Of a stretch of DNA of 64,000 nt, positions 63,842 to 64,000 are shown piece by piece. Below the pieces are notes generated by a model, which saw nothing but the letters and a program-made list of their open reading frames with translations, did not search any database and was not told where the DNA came from. Numbering within the stretch: position 1 is the first letter of the stretch; each line of letters begins with the position of its first letter. The translations under genes and the position numbers were made by a program. The DNA comes from Cyanobacterium sp. HL-69. GTDB taxonomy: Bacteria > Cyanobacteriota > Cyanobacteriia > Cyanobacteriales > Cyanobacteriaceae. Location of the stretch: the NCBI GenBank assembly GCA_002813895.1, contig CP024912.1:124001-188000 (forward strand), read 5' to 3'.

Positions 63842-64000
63842 TTAAGGGCTAAATTTTTCTAATTCAGTAATGGTAGTTTTATTTTGATGATGCTGTTTTT
63901 GATTTTTTACATAGTTAATAGCAATGGGTAAATTTTGAACTCCGACGCTAAATATCCCATAACCATCTTGCCAATAAAAGCTGTTATTGTAATTTTTACC
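63842..64000 (-). CDS. Y1 transposase (IS200/REP-associated type), C-terminal part
   Basis: The last 52 codons of a gene running off the window. FYWQDGYGIFSVGVQNLPIAINYVKNQKQHHQNKTTITEL matches the C-terminal signature of Y1 HUH transposases (W-Q-x-GYG-x-FSV ... Y-I/V-x-NQ-x-x-HH). The tyrosine in INYVKNQ is the probable nucleophile. Such proteins cut single-stranded DNA at hairpins in IS200/IS605 elements or mobilise REP palindromes (RAYTs). The HUH motif lies beyond the window, so the subclass cannot be decided here. Confidence 0.88.
   Translation of the reverse strand, partial: GKNYNNSFYWQDGYGIFSVGVQNLPIAINYVKNQKQHHQNKTTITELEKFSP

Noticed and set aside
1-64000. tRNA or rRNA genes
   Set aside because: I looked in the intergenic regions for T-loop and acceptor-stem patterns and found none convincing; a tRNAscan run would be decisive.

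Overview
The window is chromosomal DNA from a unicellular, low-GC cyanobacterium, probably of the Cyanobacterium/Geminocystis type (inferred from sequence character only). Support comes from photosystem genes (psaI, psaL, psb27, btpA, ycf51), a Cph1-type phytochrome, a copper chaperone of the cyanobacterial Atx1 type, many HIP1-type octamers (GCGATCGC and one-base variants), and scattered cyanobacterial heptamer repeats (TGGACAA).

The first 53 kb are mostly core genes, singly or in short operons on both strands. They cover cell wall and lipid carriers (alr, rodA, uppS, murA, lspA), central metabolism (icd, pgk, pdhA, accA), cofactors (bioB-bioY, folE, cbiT, mrp, sufB), pyrimidine and polyamine synthesis (pyrC, speB), redox folding (VKOR-Trx fusion) and photosystem genes. 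Signalling genes are a 1222-residue GAF/PAS/GGDEF/EAL protein, a pilH-pilI-pilJ-like taxis operon ending in a membrane J-protein, and a phytochrome hybrid kinase overlapping a second response regulator/kinase. Two cis-regulatory systems are clear. A ydaO-type c-di-AMP riboswitch leads an ArsB/NhaD-like permease gene (8620-8755, minus). Two SufR-type operators (CAAC-N6-GTTG) precede a solitary sufB.

From 53.9 to 58.5 kb a same-strand block looks like a stress module: an exported small peptide, a coiled-coil membrane protein, two DUF2382 proteins (a partial duplication), Dps, a small helical protein, a Pmp3/YqaE peptide and a holin-4-like membrane protein.

From 58.7 kb to the end is an accessory region. 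A type I restriction-modification locus has hsdM split by an intact 910-bp IS5/IS427-like element; removing one target copy restores the frame. An intact two-TRD hsdS follows after a 408-bp gap. hsdS is flanked by pairs of palindromes with about 31-bp centre spacing, including a 3.5-copy, 125-bp tandem array. The last bases encode the C-terminus of a Y1 (IS200/REP-associated) transposase. This suggests a REP/RAYT-like family around a specificity gene and is the best candidate for something undescribed. Other points are a probable non-AUG (ATC) start of murA and two near-identical 102-bp MITE-like elements 26 kb apart.
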